DNA of 64,000 nt from AP-15 sp963702685 (GTDB lineage: Bacteria; Pseudomonadota; Alphaproteobacteria; ATCC43930; CGMCC-115725): the NCBI GenBank assembly GCA_963702685.1, contig CAVPDQ010000022.1, forward strand, positions 124,001 through 188,000. Reading direction: 5' to 3'. Position 1 is the stretch's first letter. Each line of letters starts with the position of its first letter. The translations under genes were made by a program, and so were the position numbers. This document shows, piece by piece, positions 8,622 to 19,789 of the stretch. The notes under the pieces are model-generated. The model ran no database searches and was not told the origin of the DNA. It saw only the letters and a list, made by a program, of their open reading frames with translations.

Positions 8622-8650
8622 CTTATAGCATATCGATCCGGATTTGTCAA
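8622..8650 (-). promoter_or_regulatory. Sigma-70-type promoter for the packaging operon
   Basis: TTGACA (8650-8645), a 17-base spacer and TATAAG (8627-8622) match consensus closely and point toward terS. The spacer ends ATATGC, identical to the promoter at 31198-31226. Confidence 0.65.
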
Positions 8651-8658
8651 TGAGAAAA

Positions 8659-9237
8659 TCATCTTTTCGCAACGCTCGGACGATAATGCGGTTCGAGCGC
8701 GCCGAGTGCAGCGATCAAAATCCCGGAAGCCGATTCCTGGCTGACGCGGCGCCCGCTCCATCCCTGCTCCGCGGCCCACTCCTTCAGCGACCGCTCCCAG
8801 CCGACAACGTGCCATAAGCAAGAGCCGCCCGGCGACCCGAGACCGCCAACCGCGAGAAGCGCCCGCCAAACCTGGTCGCGGGCATTTTCGATCCGCGAGC
8901 TTCGCTGTTCATCGTTGTTCTGAGCTCGCGCCCGGCCGCTCCGCAGTCGCGACCAGTCGAGCGATCGCAGCGGGTCGAGCTGGGCGACGGCAAAGGCGCT
9001 ACGGAAATCCTCGCCGGCTTGGCGCATTCCCGACGTTATCGATCCGCGCCGCTCCATGACCGCCAAGGTGTCCACCACCCGGTAGGGCCGGGCCGGCCGC
9101 CCTACGCTGTCGGCAATCGCTCGCTCGATGCGCTCAACCGGGTCATGTCTGCGGCGCTCCGCAGTTGGCGTTGCCTCAGCAACCCCCAAATCCGCGTGAT
9201 TTTGCGCAATGCTGCGAGAAGATGCTGTGCGTGTCAT
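8659..9237 (-). CDS. DUF6456-like phage-associated protein
   Basis: A protein of 192 residues. The C-terminal half carries VGGLGSPGGSCLWHVVGWERSLKEW followed by WSGRRVSQESASGILIAALGAL, which matches my memory of the DUF6456 domain of alphaproteobacterial regulators and prophages, usually next to DNA-binding functions. The N-terminal half is charged and low-complexity. The ATG at 9237 overlaps the upstream stop as ATGA, so the two genes are coupled. Its molecular role is unknown. Confidence 0.6.
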   Translation of the reverse strand: MTRTASSRSIAQNHADLGVAEATPTAERRRHDPVERIERAIADSVGRPARPYRVVDTLAVMERRGSITSGMRQAGEDFRSAFAVAQLDPLRSLDWSRLRSGRARAQNNDEQRSSRIENARDQVWRALLAVGGLGSPGGSCLWHVVGWERSLKEWAAEQGWSGRRVSQESASGILIAALGALEPHYRPSVAKR

Positions 9238-9578
9238 CCCAATCTCCGAACATATAGTGAACGATGCGAGCAAGAAAAAACCCGGAGCGCCTTTTCCAGC
9301 TTCGCGATGAAACGAGGCGGCGGTCCTGCGCTATCGCTGCCGCGGCGGCCGCCGACCGCGCCTGCCAGCACCTCGATTTCGCCCAGTCGGCGGACTGCGG
9401 CCTTGCTGCCTTCGGGCAAGTAGCAGAGAGCGTGATGATGCTGGCAATAGCTCGATCCGGGCCGTCGGGGTTGGCCGCACCTCGGGTTCCGACCTTGCCC
9501 GTCGAGCGGATAAGCGCACCCGTCATCGTCTCGCCGCCGGGCCCGCGCCAGCTCGTTTGCCGCCTCGTGCATCCGCAT
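9234..9578 (-). CDS. GcrA-like Cys/His protein
   Basis: A protein of 114 residues. Its centre (GCAYPLDGQGRNPRCGQP, then RPGSSYCQHHHALCY, roughly residues 19-52) resembles the C-terminal Cys/His segment of GcrA, the cell-cycle transcription regulator that works with sigma-70 on methylated DNA in alphaproteobacteria. The N-terminal GcrA helix-turn-helix is absent. It is the first gene of a minus-strand pair transcribed away from the phage repressor. A regulatory role, perhaps as a truncated GcrA mimic, is inference. Confidence 0.45.
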   Translation of the reverse strand: MRMHEAANELARARRRDDDGCAYPLDGQGRNPRCGQPRRPGSSYCQHHHALCYLPEGSKAAVRRLGEIEVLAGAVGGRRGSDSAGPPPRFIAKLEKALRVFSCSHRSLYVRRLG

Positions 9579-9604
9579 CGCCTTCGACCCCCAAAATCCC
9601 TTGC

Positions 9605-9668
9605 CACTATCGCATTGCCATGATAGTGTGGCACCAGCGTTGTGTCAATAGCTATTTGTGGAAATAGC
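9605..9668. promoter_or_regulatory. Divergent control region with two operator-like inverted repeats
   Basis: A minus-strand promoter is visible as TTGACA (9648-9643), 17 bases, TATCAT (9625-9620). Inverted repeat 1 is CACTATC-N10-GATAGTG (9605-9628) and covers its -10. Inverted repeat 2 is GCTATTT-GTGG-AAATAGC (9651-9668) and ends four bases before the repressor start codon. The arrangement fits a phage repressor that represses the early genes and controls itself. Confidence 0.6.
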
Positions 9669-9671
9669 ACA

Positions 9672-10346
9672 ATGAACATCGCCTGGTTTCACCAAGCGCT
9701 GGAGCGGGCCGGGGTGTCGCAGGCGGACCTCGCCCGCCATCTGCGGCTTGCACCCTCGGCGGTGTCGCGCATGCTCAAGGGCGAGCGTCAGATCAAGCCG
9801 ATCGAGTTTGTCCACATTGCGAGCTTTCTCGGCGTGCCGCAGGAAGAGGTTCTGCAGCACGCTGTCGAGGGCACGACATCCGTGGCGCCGGCTGACGCGC
9901 CGCGACCGGGACGCGGCCGCCCACCCTCCGCATCGATCGGCCTGTCGGCGAGGCCGGCTCAAGAAGCGGACCGGATCCCGATTCGCGGTGCGGCGCGCGG
10001 CGGCACCGACCAGGAGATGTTCCTGCAAGACGAGATCGGCTACACGCCGCGACCCGCCAATCTGTCCGGGGTGCGGGCCGCCTATGCGATATATATGGTC
10101 GGCGACAGCATGGAGCCCCGCTACGAGCAGGGCTGGCTATTGCATGTAAACCCGTTCAAGCCGCCGATCCGGGGGCGCGACGTCATTGTCCACAAGGCCG
10201 GCCAGATCGTGCTGATCAAGCAGTTCGTCGGCTGGGAAGGCGACACTTTGGTGCTGCGCCAGCTCAACCCTCCGGACACTTTGCGCATCCCCCGTGGCGA
10301 GGTGCGCGAATGCCACCTCGTCGTCGGCGCCGACCAGGAGGGATGA
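9672..10346 (+). CDS. S24-family (CI/LexA-type) phage repressor
   Basis: A protein of 224 residues. The N-terminal helix-turn-helix is GVSQADLARHLRLAPSAVSR with LKGERQIKP after it. A Pro/Arg-rich linker leads to a LexA/CI-type peptidase domain with the serine in VGDSMEP and the lysine in QIVLIKQFVG. This architecture permits RecA-stimulated autocleavage, linking derepression to DNA damage. The ATG at 9672 is chosen so the protein begins just before the HTH and just after the operator. It is divergent from the GcrA-like/DUF6456 pair, the likely early genes it represses. Confidence 0.85.
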   Translation: MNIAWFHQALERAGVSQADLARHLRLAPSAVSRMLKGERQIKPIEFVHIASFLGVPQEEVLQHAVEGTTSVAPADAPRPGRGRPPSASIGLSARPAQEADRIPIRGAARGGTDQEMFLQDEIGYTPRPANLSGVRAAYAIYMVGDSMEPRYEQGWLLHVNPFKPPIRGRDVIVHKAGQIVLIKQFVGWEGDTLVLRQLNPPDTLRIPRGEVRECHLVVGADQEG

Positions 10347-10351
10347 TGCGG

Positions 10352-10368
10352 GGGTGCGCATCGCACCC
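10352..10368. terminator. Hairpin between convergent repressor and clpB
   Basis: GGGTGCG-CAT-CGCACCC is a perfect 7-bp stem with a three-base loop in the 36-base gap between two convergent genes. No T-run follows, so termination is likely but not certain. Confidence 0.5.
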
Positions 10369-10382
10369 GCGCGTTTGCGAGA

Positions 10383-12977
<2,595 letters not shown>

Positions 12978-13044
12978 CGTGGGCCTGCTCCGCTGAACCG
13001 ACCGCAGCACCCCTGATCAGGCGGCGCCGCGACCCTTCAGGGCC

Positions 13045-13074
13045 TATATGAGCTTGGCCCCGATCCCCCGCAAG
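13045..13074 (-). promoter_or_regulatory. Candidate promoter of clpB, possibly heat-shock type
   Basis: CTTGCG (13074-13069), an 18-base spacer and CATATA (13050-13045) lie about 70 bases before the clpB ATG. CTTG with CAT-A resembles RpoH promoters of alphaproteobacteria, as expected for clpB, but a sigma-70 reading is also possible. Confidence 0.4.
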
Positions 13075-13092
13075 CCGTGACTGTCCTGGCCC

Positions 13093-13497
13093 TCAGAAAC
13101 CCGGCGGCTGATCGTCCCGCGGCGACATGGCGGGCATCGGTTGGAGCACTGCCTCATCCTGATCGAGCTGCTCGTCTTCGGACCCACCCAATTCGAGGTC
13201 TGCCGGGGTGGTTGGGCGTTGCCCGAGCTGGCCGCCGTCACCATTCGCGTTCATGACGCGGAAATAGTGCTCTGCATGCTGATACAGGTTTTCGGCCGCA
13301 ATTCGATCACCGCTCGATGCCGCCTCGCGAGCCAGCGCAACGTAACGCTCGAACACTTGATAGGCGTTGCCGCGGATTTTCACGCTTGGACCGTTGCTGT
13401 CAAAAGTCTGAATGCGCTGCGGCGGCCGCGGGCGATTGTAATGCGGGTTGTTCCCATTATTGCGACCGCGCGATCGTTTGTTGGGTCCTGGTCTCAT
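13093..13497 (-). CDS. DUF4167 protein
   Basis: A protein of 134 residues. The N-terminus is basic and Asn/Arg-rich (RSRGRNNGNN), then a conserved helical block SVKIRGNAYQVFERYVALAREA and AENLYQHAEHYFRVMNA, diagnostic of DUF4167. The C-terminus is acidic and disordered. The family is almost restricted to alphaproteobacteria and commonly lies just after prmC, as here. Function is not established; the basic tail suggests nucleic-acid binding. Confidence 0.9.
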   Translation of the reverse strand: MRPGPNKRSRGRNNGNNPHYNRPRPPQRIQTFDSNGPSVKIRGNAYQVFERYVALAREAASSGDRIAAENLYQHAEHYFRVMNANGDGGQLGQRPTTPADLELGGSEDEQLDQDEAVLQPMPAMSPRDDQPPGF

Positions 13498-13639
13498 GAC
13501 ACCTGTCTGATCTCGGTGGACACTGTCGGACCTTGGTCCGGGGAAACGTTCCCTCGCCGCCCTTGGCGATTGCGTGTACGAGTCCCGGCAGGGATGGGTC
13601 GCCTTCCCGTGTCAGGCCGGACTCTGCGTCGCCGGCACC

Positions 13640-14566
13640 CTAGACGGGACGGCGGCACATTCCAACAGTTTTCTGCCGTCGCTCGCTCTCGACCCGCCGA
13701 TCGTCGCGATTGCGCGCGACCACGCATCGGATAAGCCCTGCGAGATCGTGCTCGAGCCCGTCGATCGTGAAGCCCGCCGCGCACAGCAGCGCGCCGACGG
13801 CTTGTGCTTGGCCGACACCGATTTCCCCGGCAAAAATGCCCCCTGGCGCCAGCACATCTGCAAGCCCGGCGATTATCCGACGATAAGCGGCGAGCCCGTC
13901 CTCCCCCCCGTCGAGCGCCCGCCATGGATCATAGAGCGCAACCTCGCGCGGCAGCCCGATCATCGCGGCGGTGGCGATATAGGGCGGGTTTGCCACCACC
14001 ACATCAAACTTGCCGGAGAGCGCCGTCGCCCAATCGCCGACAAAGAACTGCGCGCGCCGGTCGAGCCCGAGCGCTGCTGCGTTGCCGCGCGCGGTGCGCA
14101 CAGCAGCAGGCACAACATCGATCCCTACTCCGAAGGCAGCCCTATATTCGGAGAGAAGAGCCGACAACAGACAGCCCGTTCCGGTTCCGAGATCGAGAAA
14201 ACGCAGCGGTGCGTCGCGTTCGGGCAGGTGTCGAAGCACCGCGTCGATAATGGTTTCACTGTCCGGCCGCGGGTCGAGAGTGTCCGGCGACAGTGAAAAT
14301 TCCAATCCCCAGAATTCACGTCGACCGGCAAGGCGGCTCAGCGGCTCTCCCGCCAGCATTCGGCGCAGCGATGCTCGGACGCAAGCTGCTTCGTGAGCGG
14401 CAAGATCACGCCGTGGCTGGCTTACCAGAACCGTTGGAGAGAGGCCGAGCGCCGACGAAACCAGCCGACGAGCCTGCCGGCGCGGATCATCGAACGCGGC
14501 CGCGGTAAACGCAGAGGCCGCCTCTTCGAGCAGCGACCCAAGGGTGTCGCCTGCGGCTTCGATCAA
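13640..14566 (-). CDS. prmC: Release-factor glutamine methyltransferase PrmC
   Basis: Methylates the GGQ glutamine of release factors RF1 and RF2 using S-adenosylmethionine. The 308 residues include RPDSET (100-105), the SAM site DLGTGTG (125-131) and the substrate motif NPPY (193-196). A TTG start at 14566 overlaps the prfA stop as TTGA, which is why it is preferred. The C-terminus runs about 20 residues past the usual end with an Arg-rich tail. It lies directly behind prfA, the gene of one of its substrates. Confidence 0.93.
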   Translation of the reverse strand: MIEAAGDTLGSLLEEAASAFTAAAFDDPRRQARRLVSSALGLSPTVLVSQPRRDLAAHEAACVRASLRRMLAGEPLSRLAGRREFWGLEFSLSPDTLDPRPDSETIIDAVLRHLPERDAPLRFLDLGTGTGCLLSALLSEYRAAFGVGIDVVPAAVRTARGNAAALGLDRRAQFFVGDWATALSGKFDVVVANPPYIATAAMIGLPREVALYDPWRALDGGEDGLAAYRRIIAGLADVLAPGGIFAGEIGVGQAQAVGALLCAAGFTIDGLEHDLAGLIRCVVARNRDDRRVESERRQKTVGMCRRPV

Positions 14567-15642
14567 ATTTCTGCGCCGGCCAATTTGGCGGCTTGGTCCT
14601 CGGTGAGGAGGGCATCGATGATTTCGTCCAGCGCCTCCCCGTTGATAACCTTGTCGATTTTGTAAAGCGTCAGGTTGATGCGGTGGTCGGTGACCCGGCC
14701 TTGCGGAAAATTATACGTTCGGATCCGCTCCGACCGGTCGCCGCTGCCGACCTGGTTTTTGCGGTCCGCGGCGCGGGCATCGTCGCGCGCGCGCCGCTCC
14801 ATCTCGTACAGGCGCGATCGCAGCACCTTGAGGGCGCGCGCCTTGTTTTTGTGCTGTGATTTCTCGTCCTGCTGGATAACGACGAGGCCAGTCGGCAAAT
14901 GGGTGATCCGGACCGCGCTGTCGGTCGTGTTGACCGATTGGCCGCCGGGGCCGCTCGACCGATAGACATCGATGCGCAAATCCTTGTCGTCGATCCGTAC
15001 ATCGATCTCCTCCGCCTCGGGTAGCACGGCTACGGTGGCGGCCGAAGTGTGGATGCGCCCCGAAGCTTCGGTCTCCGGCACCCGCTGCACGCGATGGACT
15101 CCGGATTCGAACTTCAATCGGGCGAAAACCTGCCGCCCGCTGATTATGGCGCTCGCCTCCTTGAACCCGCCGAGCCCGGTCTCGGACAGATCGAGCAATT
15201 CAAACCGCCAGCCGCGCAACGCCGCATATCGCTGGTACATGCGGAACAGCGTTGCGGCGAACAGGGCTGCCTCCTCGCCGCCGGTGCCGGCGCGAGCTTC
15301 GAGGATCGCGTTGCGCTCGTCATCGACGTCCCTGGGCAGCAGCGCCAGCCTGACCTTGTGCTCGAGCAGCGGCAGCCGCCCGCGCAACGCGTGCAGCTCC
15401 TCTTCGGCGAGGGCCCGCAGCTCGCTGTCTTCCGTCGACCGCGCCATTTCGGCGAGTGGCGGCAACTCGACCCGTACCCGCTCGAGCGCCTCGATCTCGC
15501 CGACGATCGGCGCCAGCTCGCTGTATTCCTTCGACAGGCGGACCAGATCCGATCCGCCGAGGCCGGCGGTGGCAAGCGTGTCGCGCAATTCGGCGTGGCG
15601 GCGCACCAATTGCTCCAGGCGCCGTTCGAGCGAGGCTTCCAT
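14563..15642 (-). CDS. prfA: Peptide chain release factor 1
   Basis: Terminates translation at UAA and UAG. Its 359 residues match the family. GGQ is at 233-235, inside SSGPGGQSVNTTDSAVR. The stop-codon tripeptide position (PxT, usually PAT in RF1) reads PET at 189-191, a minor variant. The start overlaps the hisS stop as TGATG and the stop overlaps prmC as TTGA, making a hisS-prfA-prmC coupled unit. Confidence 0.97.
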   Translation of the reverse strand: MEASLERRLEQLVRRHAELRDTLATAGLGGSDLVRLSKEYSELAPIVGEIEALERVRVELPPLAEMARSTEDSELRALAEEELHALRGRLPLLEHKVRLALLPRDVDDERNAILEARAGTGGEEAALFAATLFRMYQRYAALRGWRFELLDLSETGLGGFKEASAIISGRQVFARLKFESGVHRVQRVPETEASGRIHTSAATVAVLPEAEEIDVRIDDKDLRIDVYRSSGPGGQSVNTTDSAVRITHLPTGLVVIQQDEKSQHKNKARALKVLRSRLYEMERRARDDARAADRKNQVGSGDRSERIRTYNFPQGRVTDHRINLTLYKIDKVINGEALDEIIDALLTEDQAAKLAGAEI

Positions 15643-16919
15643 CAGGGTTTTCCGTAAATCGCCCGCAACCGGGCTTGCAGCTCGCCCAGCGCTATGTCCG
15701 CCCCGTTCATCGGCACCCGAACATCGCTTTGCTCACCGCTGTCGAGGTCGCGAAGCCGGACGACGCCACGGGCCGCCTCGTCGGCGCCGATCAGCACCGC
15801 CAGCCGCGCATTGATGCGGTTTGCCCGCCGCATGCGCCGCGAAAGATTGCCGGAATAGCCGAGATCGACGGCGTATCCGTCGCGCCGCAACATTTCGGCG
15901 ATGTTCGTCGCCATCGCCTCTTCCGTCTCGCCGACCGGGACGACCGCGATGGCCCGTCGCGGCGCCGGCTCGGCGATCAGCAGAGCCAGCCTTTCGACAC
16001 CCGCCGCCCAGCCCACCCCCGGGGTCGCCGGTCCGCCGAACAATTCGACGAGCCCATCATAGCGCCCGCCGGCCAGCACCGTGCCTTGCGCGCCGAGATC
16101 GCCGGTGACGAACTCGAAGACGGTGTGGGTGTAGTAATCGAGCCCACGGACGAGCCTCGGGTTCGCCCGATACGCGATGCCGACCCGGCCGAGCCCCTCC
16201 GACACGCGCCCAAAAAAGTCGCGCGATTTCTCATTGAGATAGCGATCGAAAGGTGGGGCATCGGCATTGAGACGCGTGTCGGCCGGGTCTTTCGAATCGA
16301 GAATTCGCAACGGGTTGACTTCAAGCCGACGCCTGCTGTCCTCGGACAGCTCGGAGCGGCGCGACGAAAAATAAGCGACCAACGCGTCCCGGTAGGCCGC
16401 GCGGCTGTCGCGGTCTCCAAGGGTATTCAGCTCCAATGTGGTGCGCTCACCAATCCCGAGCTCGTCGAGTATCCGCCGACCGAGCGCGATCACTTCGATA
16501 TCGGCCTGCGGCTGCGCTACACCCAAGAGCTCGACGCCGATCTGATGAAATTGCCGGAATCTTCCTTTCTGCGGCCGTTCGTAACGAAACATCGGGCCGT
16601 CATAAAAAAATTTCAGCGGCAGGCTCTGCAGCAGCCCATTTGACAGCACCGCCCGCACGACGCCGGCGGTGTTCTCCGGGCGTAATGTTATTTCATCACC
16701 GCCACGATCGCGGAATGTGTACATTTCCTTGGAAACGATATCGCTGGTTTCTCCGATCGGTCGGCTGAAGACCTCGGTGAACTCGAAAATCGGAGTCGCC
16801 ATTTCCGCAAACAGGTAGAGCTCGGCGATAGCTCGCGCGGTGTCGATGACCCGGCGATGACGCCGCATCGCCTCGGGCAAAAGATCCTGAGTGCCGCGAA
16901 CCGACTGCAACGCCGCCAT
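15642..16919 (-). CDS. hisS: Histidyl-tRNA synthetase
   Basis: Charges tRNA-His in the cytoplasm. The 425 residues carry the class II core: motif 2 FRYERPQKGRFRQFHQIGVE (111-130), the histidine-specific LVRGLDYYTHTVFEF and the motif 3 region GVGWAAGVERLALL, followed by the C-terminal anticodon-binding domain. The ATG at 16919 gives the family-typical start LQSVRGTQDLLP and lies 56 bases after ispG. Confidence 0.97.
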   Translation of the reverse strand: MAALQSVRGTQDLLPEAMRRHRRVIDTARAIAELYLFAEMATPIFEFTEVFSRPIGETSDIVSKEMYTFRDRGGDEITLRPENTAGVVRAVLSNGLLQSLPLKFFYDGPMFRYERPQKGRFRQFHQIGVELLGVAQPQADIEVIALGRRILDELGIGERTTLELNTLGDRDSRAAYRDALVAYFSSRRSELSEDSRRRLEVNPLRILDSKDPADTRLNADAPPFDRYLNEKSRDFFGRVSEGLGRVGIAYRANPRLVRGLDYYTHTVFEFVTGDLGAQGTVLAGGRYDGLVELFGGPATPGVGWAAGVERLALLIAEPAPRRAIAVVPVGETEEAMATNIAEMLRRDGYAVDLGYSGNLSRRMRRANRINARLAVLIGADEAARGVVRLRDLDSGEQSDVRVPMNGADIALGELQARLRAIYGKP

Positions 16920-16974
16920 CCGCAAATCTCCACCGACCCTCGCCGGGGAGGGCCAAACCGGCTCGCGTCGTCTG

Positions 16975-18114
16975 CTACTGCGCGGGTTCCAGCGCTGGCT
17001 CAGCCGCTTGGCGCGCTGCTTCGATCTCAGCCGCCTTCTTCTCGACCAGCTCGACCAGATGGTCGACGATGTCGGCATCTTTCAGGCGGTGGTCGGTGAG
17101 CCCGCTGATATACACCTGATGCGTGCCGTTGCCGCCGCCGGTAAACCCGATATCCGTCTCCCGCGCTTCGCCTGGACCGTTTACGACGCAGCCGATCACC
17201 GAGACCGTCAGCGGCGTGGTGATGTGAGCGAGCCGCTCCTCCAGCCGTTCGACCGTCTTGATCACCGCAAATTGCTGACGCGCGCAGGATGGGCACGAAA
17301 TCACGGTAACCCCGCGCCGGCGCAGGTTGAGCGACTTCAGCATCTCAAAGCCGGCCTTGACCTCCTCGACCGGATCCGCCGACAGCGAAACCCGGATCGT
17401 GTCGCCGATCCCCGACCACAACAGCATGCCGATCCCGATCGCTGATTTGACCGTGCCGCTGCGCAGCCCGCCCGCTTCGGTTATGCCGAGATGGAGCGGG
17501 TAGTCGCACGCCTCGGCGAGCTGTTGATAGGCAGCGACCGCAAGAAACACGTCGGACGCCTTGCAGGAAATCTTAAACTCGAAAAAATCGTTGTCTTCGA
17601 GGATCTTGGCGTGGTTCAGGGCGCTTTCCACCATGGCCTCCGGGCAGGGCTCGCCATAGCGTTCCAAGAGATCGCGCTCGAGCGACCCGGCATTGACCCC
17701 GATCCGCATCGAGCAGCCATGATCTTTTGCCGCCTTGATCACCTCGCGCACGCGCGCCGCCGAGCCGATATTGCCCGGGTTGATGCGCAGGCACGCCGCC
17801 CCGCTCTCTGCTGCTTCAATCGCCCGTTTGTAGTGAAAATGGATGTCGGCGACGATCGGCACCGAAGCCTCGCGCACGATCGCCTTCAAGGCGAGGGCCG
17901 ATTCTTGGTCGGGGCACGAGACGCGCACGATATCGGCGCCAGCGCGTTCGAGCGCCTGGACTTGCTCGATCGTCGCCCTGACGTCGCTGGTCAGGGTGTT
18001 TGTCATCGATTGCACGCTGATCGGCGCATCGCCGCCAACCATCACCCTGCCGACATGGATTTTGCGGCACTTTCGACGCTGGATGTCTCGGTAGGGCCTG
18101 ACGCTCATCGTCAT
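16975..18114 (-). CDS. ispG: 4-hydroxy-3-methylbut-2-enyl-diphosphate synthase IspG (GcpE)
   Basis: The penultimate enzyme of the MEP isoprenoid pathway. It reductively converts MEcPP to HMBPP with a [4Fe-4S] cluster. In the 379-residue reading the three cluster cysteines are C274 and C277 (SCPSC) and C309 (GCVVNGPGEA), with the glutamate ligand in the last motif. A second ATG at 18108 is equally possible and leaves the same domain. Downstream of a RodZ-like gene and upstream of hisS, an order common in alphaproteobacteria. Confidence 0.97.
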   Translation of the reverse strand: MTMSVRPYRDIQRRKCRKIHVGRVMVGGDAPISVQSMTNTLTSDVRATIEQVQALERAGADIVRVSCPDQESALALKAIVREASVPIVADIHFHYKRAIEAAESGAACLRINPGNIGSAARVREVIKAAKDHGCSMRIGVNAGSLERDLLERYGEPCPEAMVESALNHAKILEDNDFFEFKISCKASDVFLAVAAYQQLAEACDYPLHLGITEAGGLRSGTVKSAIGIGMLLWSGIGDTIRVSLSADPVEEVKAGFEMLKSLNLRRRGVTVISCPSCARQQFAVIKTVERLEERLAHITTPLTVSVIGCVVNGPGEARETDIGFTGGGNGTHQVYISGLTDHRLKDADIVDHLVELVEKKAAEIEAARQAAEPALEPAQ

Positions 18115-18195
18115 CTCACTGGGTTGATTTGTCGGGGCGGGCTTATAGACCTTTCGGGGGGAGCGGACAAAGCCGCGGCCGGTTGGCAACGATCG

Positions 18196-19287
18196 TCAAT
18201 TGTGAACCGCGGTCCCCGCCATCAATGCCTGAGGGTCGAGCGCGACATTCCGACGGATGGCGCCATTTGGCCCGATCGACGGCGCCGGCTTCCCATCGAC
18301 GGTGATTTCGAGACCTCCGGCATTGCCGGTCCGCATCGACAGCCCGGGCTCGTCCGGCACCCGATAGGTCTCGCCGGCTTTCAGCAGCCGGGTGAACAAC
18401 ACGGCTTGGTCCGCACCGCGCACCGCGATCCAGCTGTCGGCGGTCGCTCGCAGCAAAACTCGGGTCTGGCCGTCGCCGGCACCGTAGCTTGCAGCCGCGT
18501 GCTCTTCGGTCGCAGGTGCTGCGGCAGTTGCCGCCAAAGGGCTCGTGGCCAGAGGGCTCGTGGCCAGAGGGCTCGTGGCCGATGCCGGCGGGGATGCGGC
18601 GTTCCCCGCGCTGGGCGCCGGGGATGCCGATGCTGCCGGCGGTCCGACGGCCGGCGCCAGAGTTGCCGCGGCTGCGGCCGGCGTCGCCTCTGTGCTGCCA
18701 GCCTCCCGCGCCGGTGGCGGCTGGTCGCTTGCCGCAGCCGCTTCCGGCTGGACGGCGCTACGCGGTGTTGCGGCAGTGACAGGCATGGTCTTCGGCGCCA
18801 ACAGCTCGACGGGTACTTCGGTAACGCGCTCGGGGCGCGAGCGTTCGGCGCTCGACAGATAATACCAGGCGCCATACCCGCACAGGGCCAGGATCAGAGC
18901 TGCCAGCAGCATCGACCCGCCGGGTATGCCGCGCTCCCCCAGCGGCATCGGAAACGACAGATCGGGCTTGGCGTCGAGGGCTCCGGATTCGGCCCGAAAG
19001 CGCCGCAAAATCTCGCCGCCGTCGAGCCCGAGATGCTCGCCATATGCCCGAACGAAGCCGGCCGCGTAGGCGGGGCCCGGCAGGCGGTCCGGACGACCTT
19101 CCTCGAGCGCGGCCAGATAGGCCGGCTTGATCCGCAACGCCGCCGCGATTTCGGCAAGATCAAGCCCGAGCGCCTCGCGCCGCTGCCGCAGCAGATCGCC
19201 GGCCGATCGAGAGCCGGGCCATAACCTCGTTTCCAATTCGACCCCATCCTCGCCAAGGGAAGGCCGAATACGCTGAAATAATGTCAT
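18196..19287 (-). CDS. RodZ-like HTH/DUF4115 membrane protein
   Basis: RodZ anchors MreB and helps set rod shape. The 363 residues have a cytoplasmic HTH_25 domain (about 29-95; LRQRREALGLDLAEIAAALR), a single membrane segment (about 126-145), a long Ala/Pro-rich periplasmic linker and a C-terminal DUF4115 domain (TADSWIAVRGADQAVLFTRL). The HTH is probably used for protein contacts. The linker contains a small tandem repeat. It is the first gene of the ispG-hisS-prfA-prmC block and diverges from rpmB across 170 bases. Confidence 0.85.
   Translation of the reverse strand: MTLFQRIRPSLGEDGVELETRLWPGSRSAGDLLRQRREALGLDLAEIAAALRIKPAYLAALEEGRPDRLPGPAYAAGFVRAYGEHLGLDGGEILRRFRAESGALDAKPDLSFPMPLGERGIPGGSMLLAALILALCGYGAWYYLSSAERSRPERVTEVPVELLAPKTMPVTAATPRSAVQPEAAAASDQPPPAREAGSTEATPAAAAATLAPAVGPPAASASPAPSAGNAASPPASATSPLATSPLATSPLAATAAAPATEEHAAASYGAGDGQTRVLLRATADSWIAVRGADQAVLFTRLLKAGETYRVPDEPGLSMRTGNAGGLEITVDGKPAPSIGPNGAIRRNVALDPQALMAGTAVHN
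18534..18578. repeat. Three 15-bp tandem repeats in the RodZ-like linker
   Basis: Three consecutive 15-base units (unit 1 differs by one base) encode TSPLA repeats in the periplasmic linker. The array is in frame, so copy-number change would alter linker length by five residues without breaking the gene. Confidence 0.85.
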
Positions 19288-19457
19288 GCGATCGATCCGT
19301 TGCCTGCCAACTTAACCAAAAACGCGTATCGTGTCCATGAGCCGCGCCGCGGCATCGGGCGCTTGACGCAAAGTCGCCGCCAAGCGTAAAACGCGCGCCC
19401 GTGCGATCGCAGTCGGCGCGAGCCGGCTGCGGCGGCAACATGGTTTCGAGGTGGGGC

Positions 19458-19748
19458 ATGGCGCGACGATGCGCAGTCACCGGCAAGGGCGTCCAGGTCG
19501 GACACAACGTTAGCCATGCCAACAATAAGACAAAGCGCAGGTTTCTGCCCAATCTGCAGCAAATCTCGGTTCTTTCGGACACGCTGGGGTCGGTCCGGCT
19601 GCGGATTTCTGCGGCTGCGATCCGCACGATCGAGCACAAGGGCGGCATCGATTCGTTCTTGCGTGCCACGCCCGACCGTAAATTGTCGCCGGAAATCCGA
19701 CGGCTGAAGCGCCGCGTCGAACAAGCCGCAGCACGCAAAAGCGCGTAG
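19458..19748 (+). CDS. rpmB: 50S ribosomal protein L28
   Basis: The 96 residues start MARRCAVTGKGVQVGHNVSH and contain NNKTKRRFLPNLQ, the signature of bL28. It is longer than the E. coli protein at the C-terminus (RLKRRVEQAAARKSA), as usual in alphaproteobacteria. The ATG at 19458 follows a GAGG sequence; an earlier in-frame ATG would add 19 residues foreign to the family. Confidence 0.96.
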   Translation: MARRCAVTGKGVQVGHNVSHANNKTKRRFLPNLQQISVLSDTLGSVRLRISAAAIRTIEHKGGIDSFLRATPDRKLSPEIRRLKRRVEQAAARKSA

Positions 19749-19789
19749 GGCGCGAACGGGCCCGGATCTGGCTCGATCCCGGATCTGGC

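Noticed and set aside
1..10346. A Rhodobacter-type gene transfer agent cluster
   Set aside because: TerL resembles GTA homologues, but a repressor with operators and an inserted exported cassette fit a prophage better. Capsid and tail genes lie outside the window, so this stays unproven.
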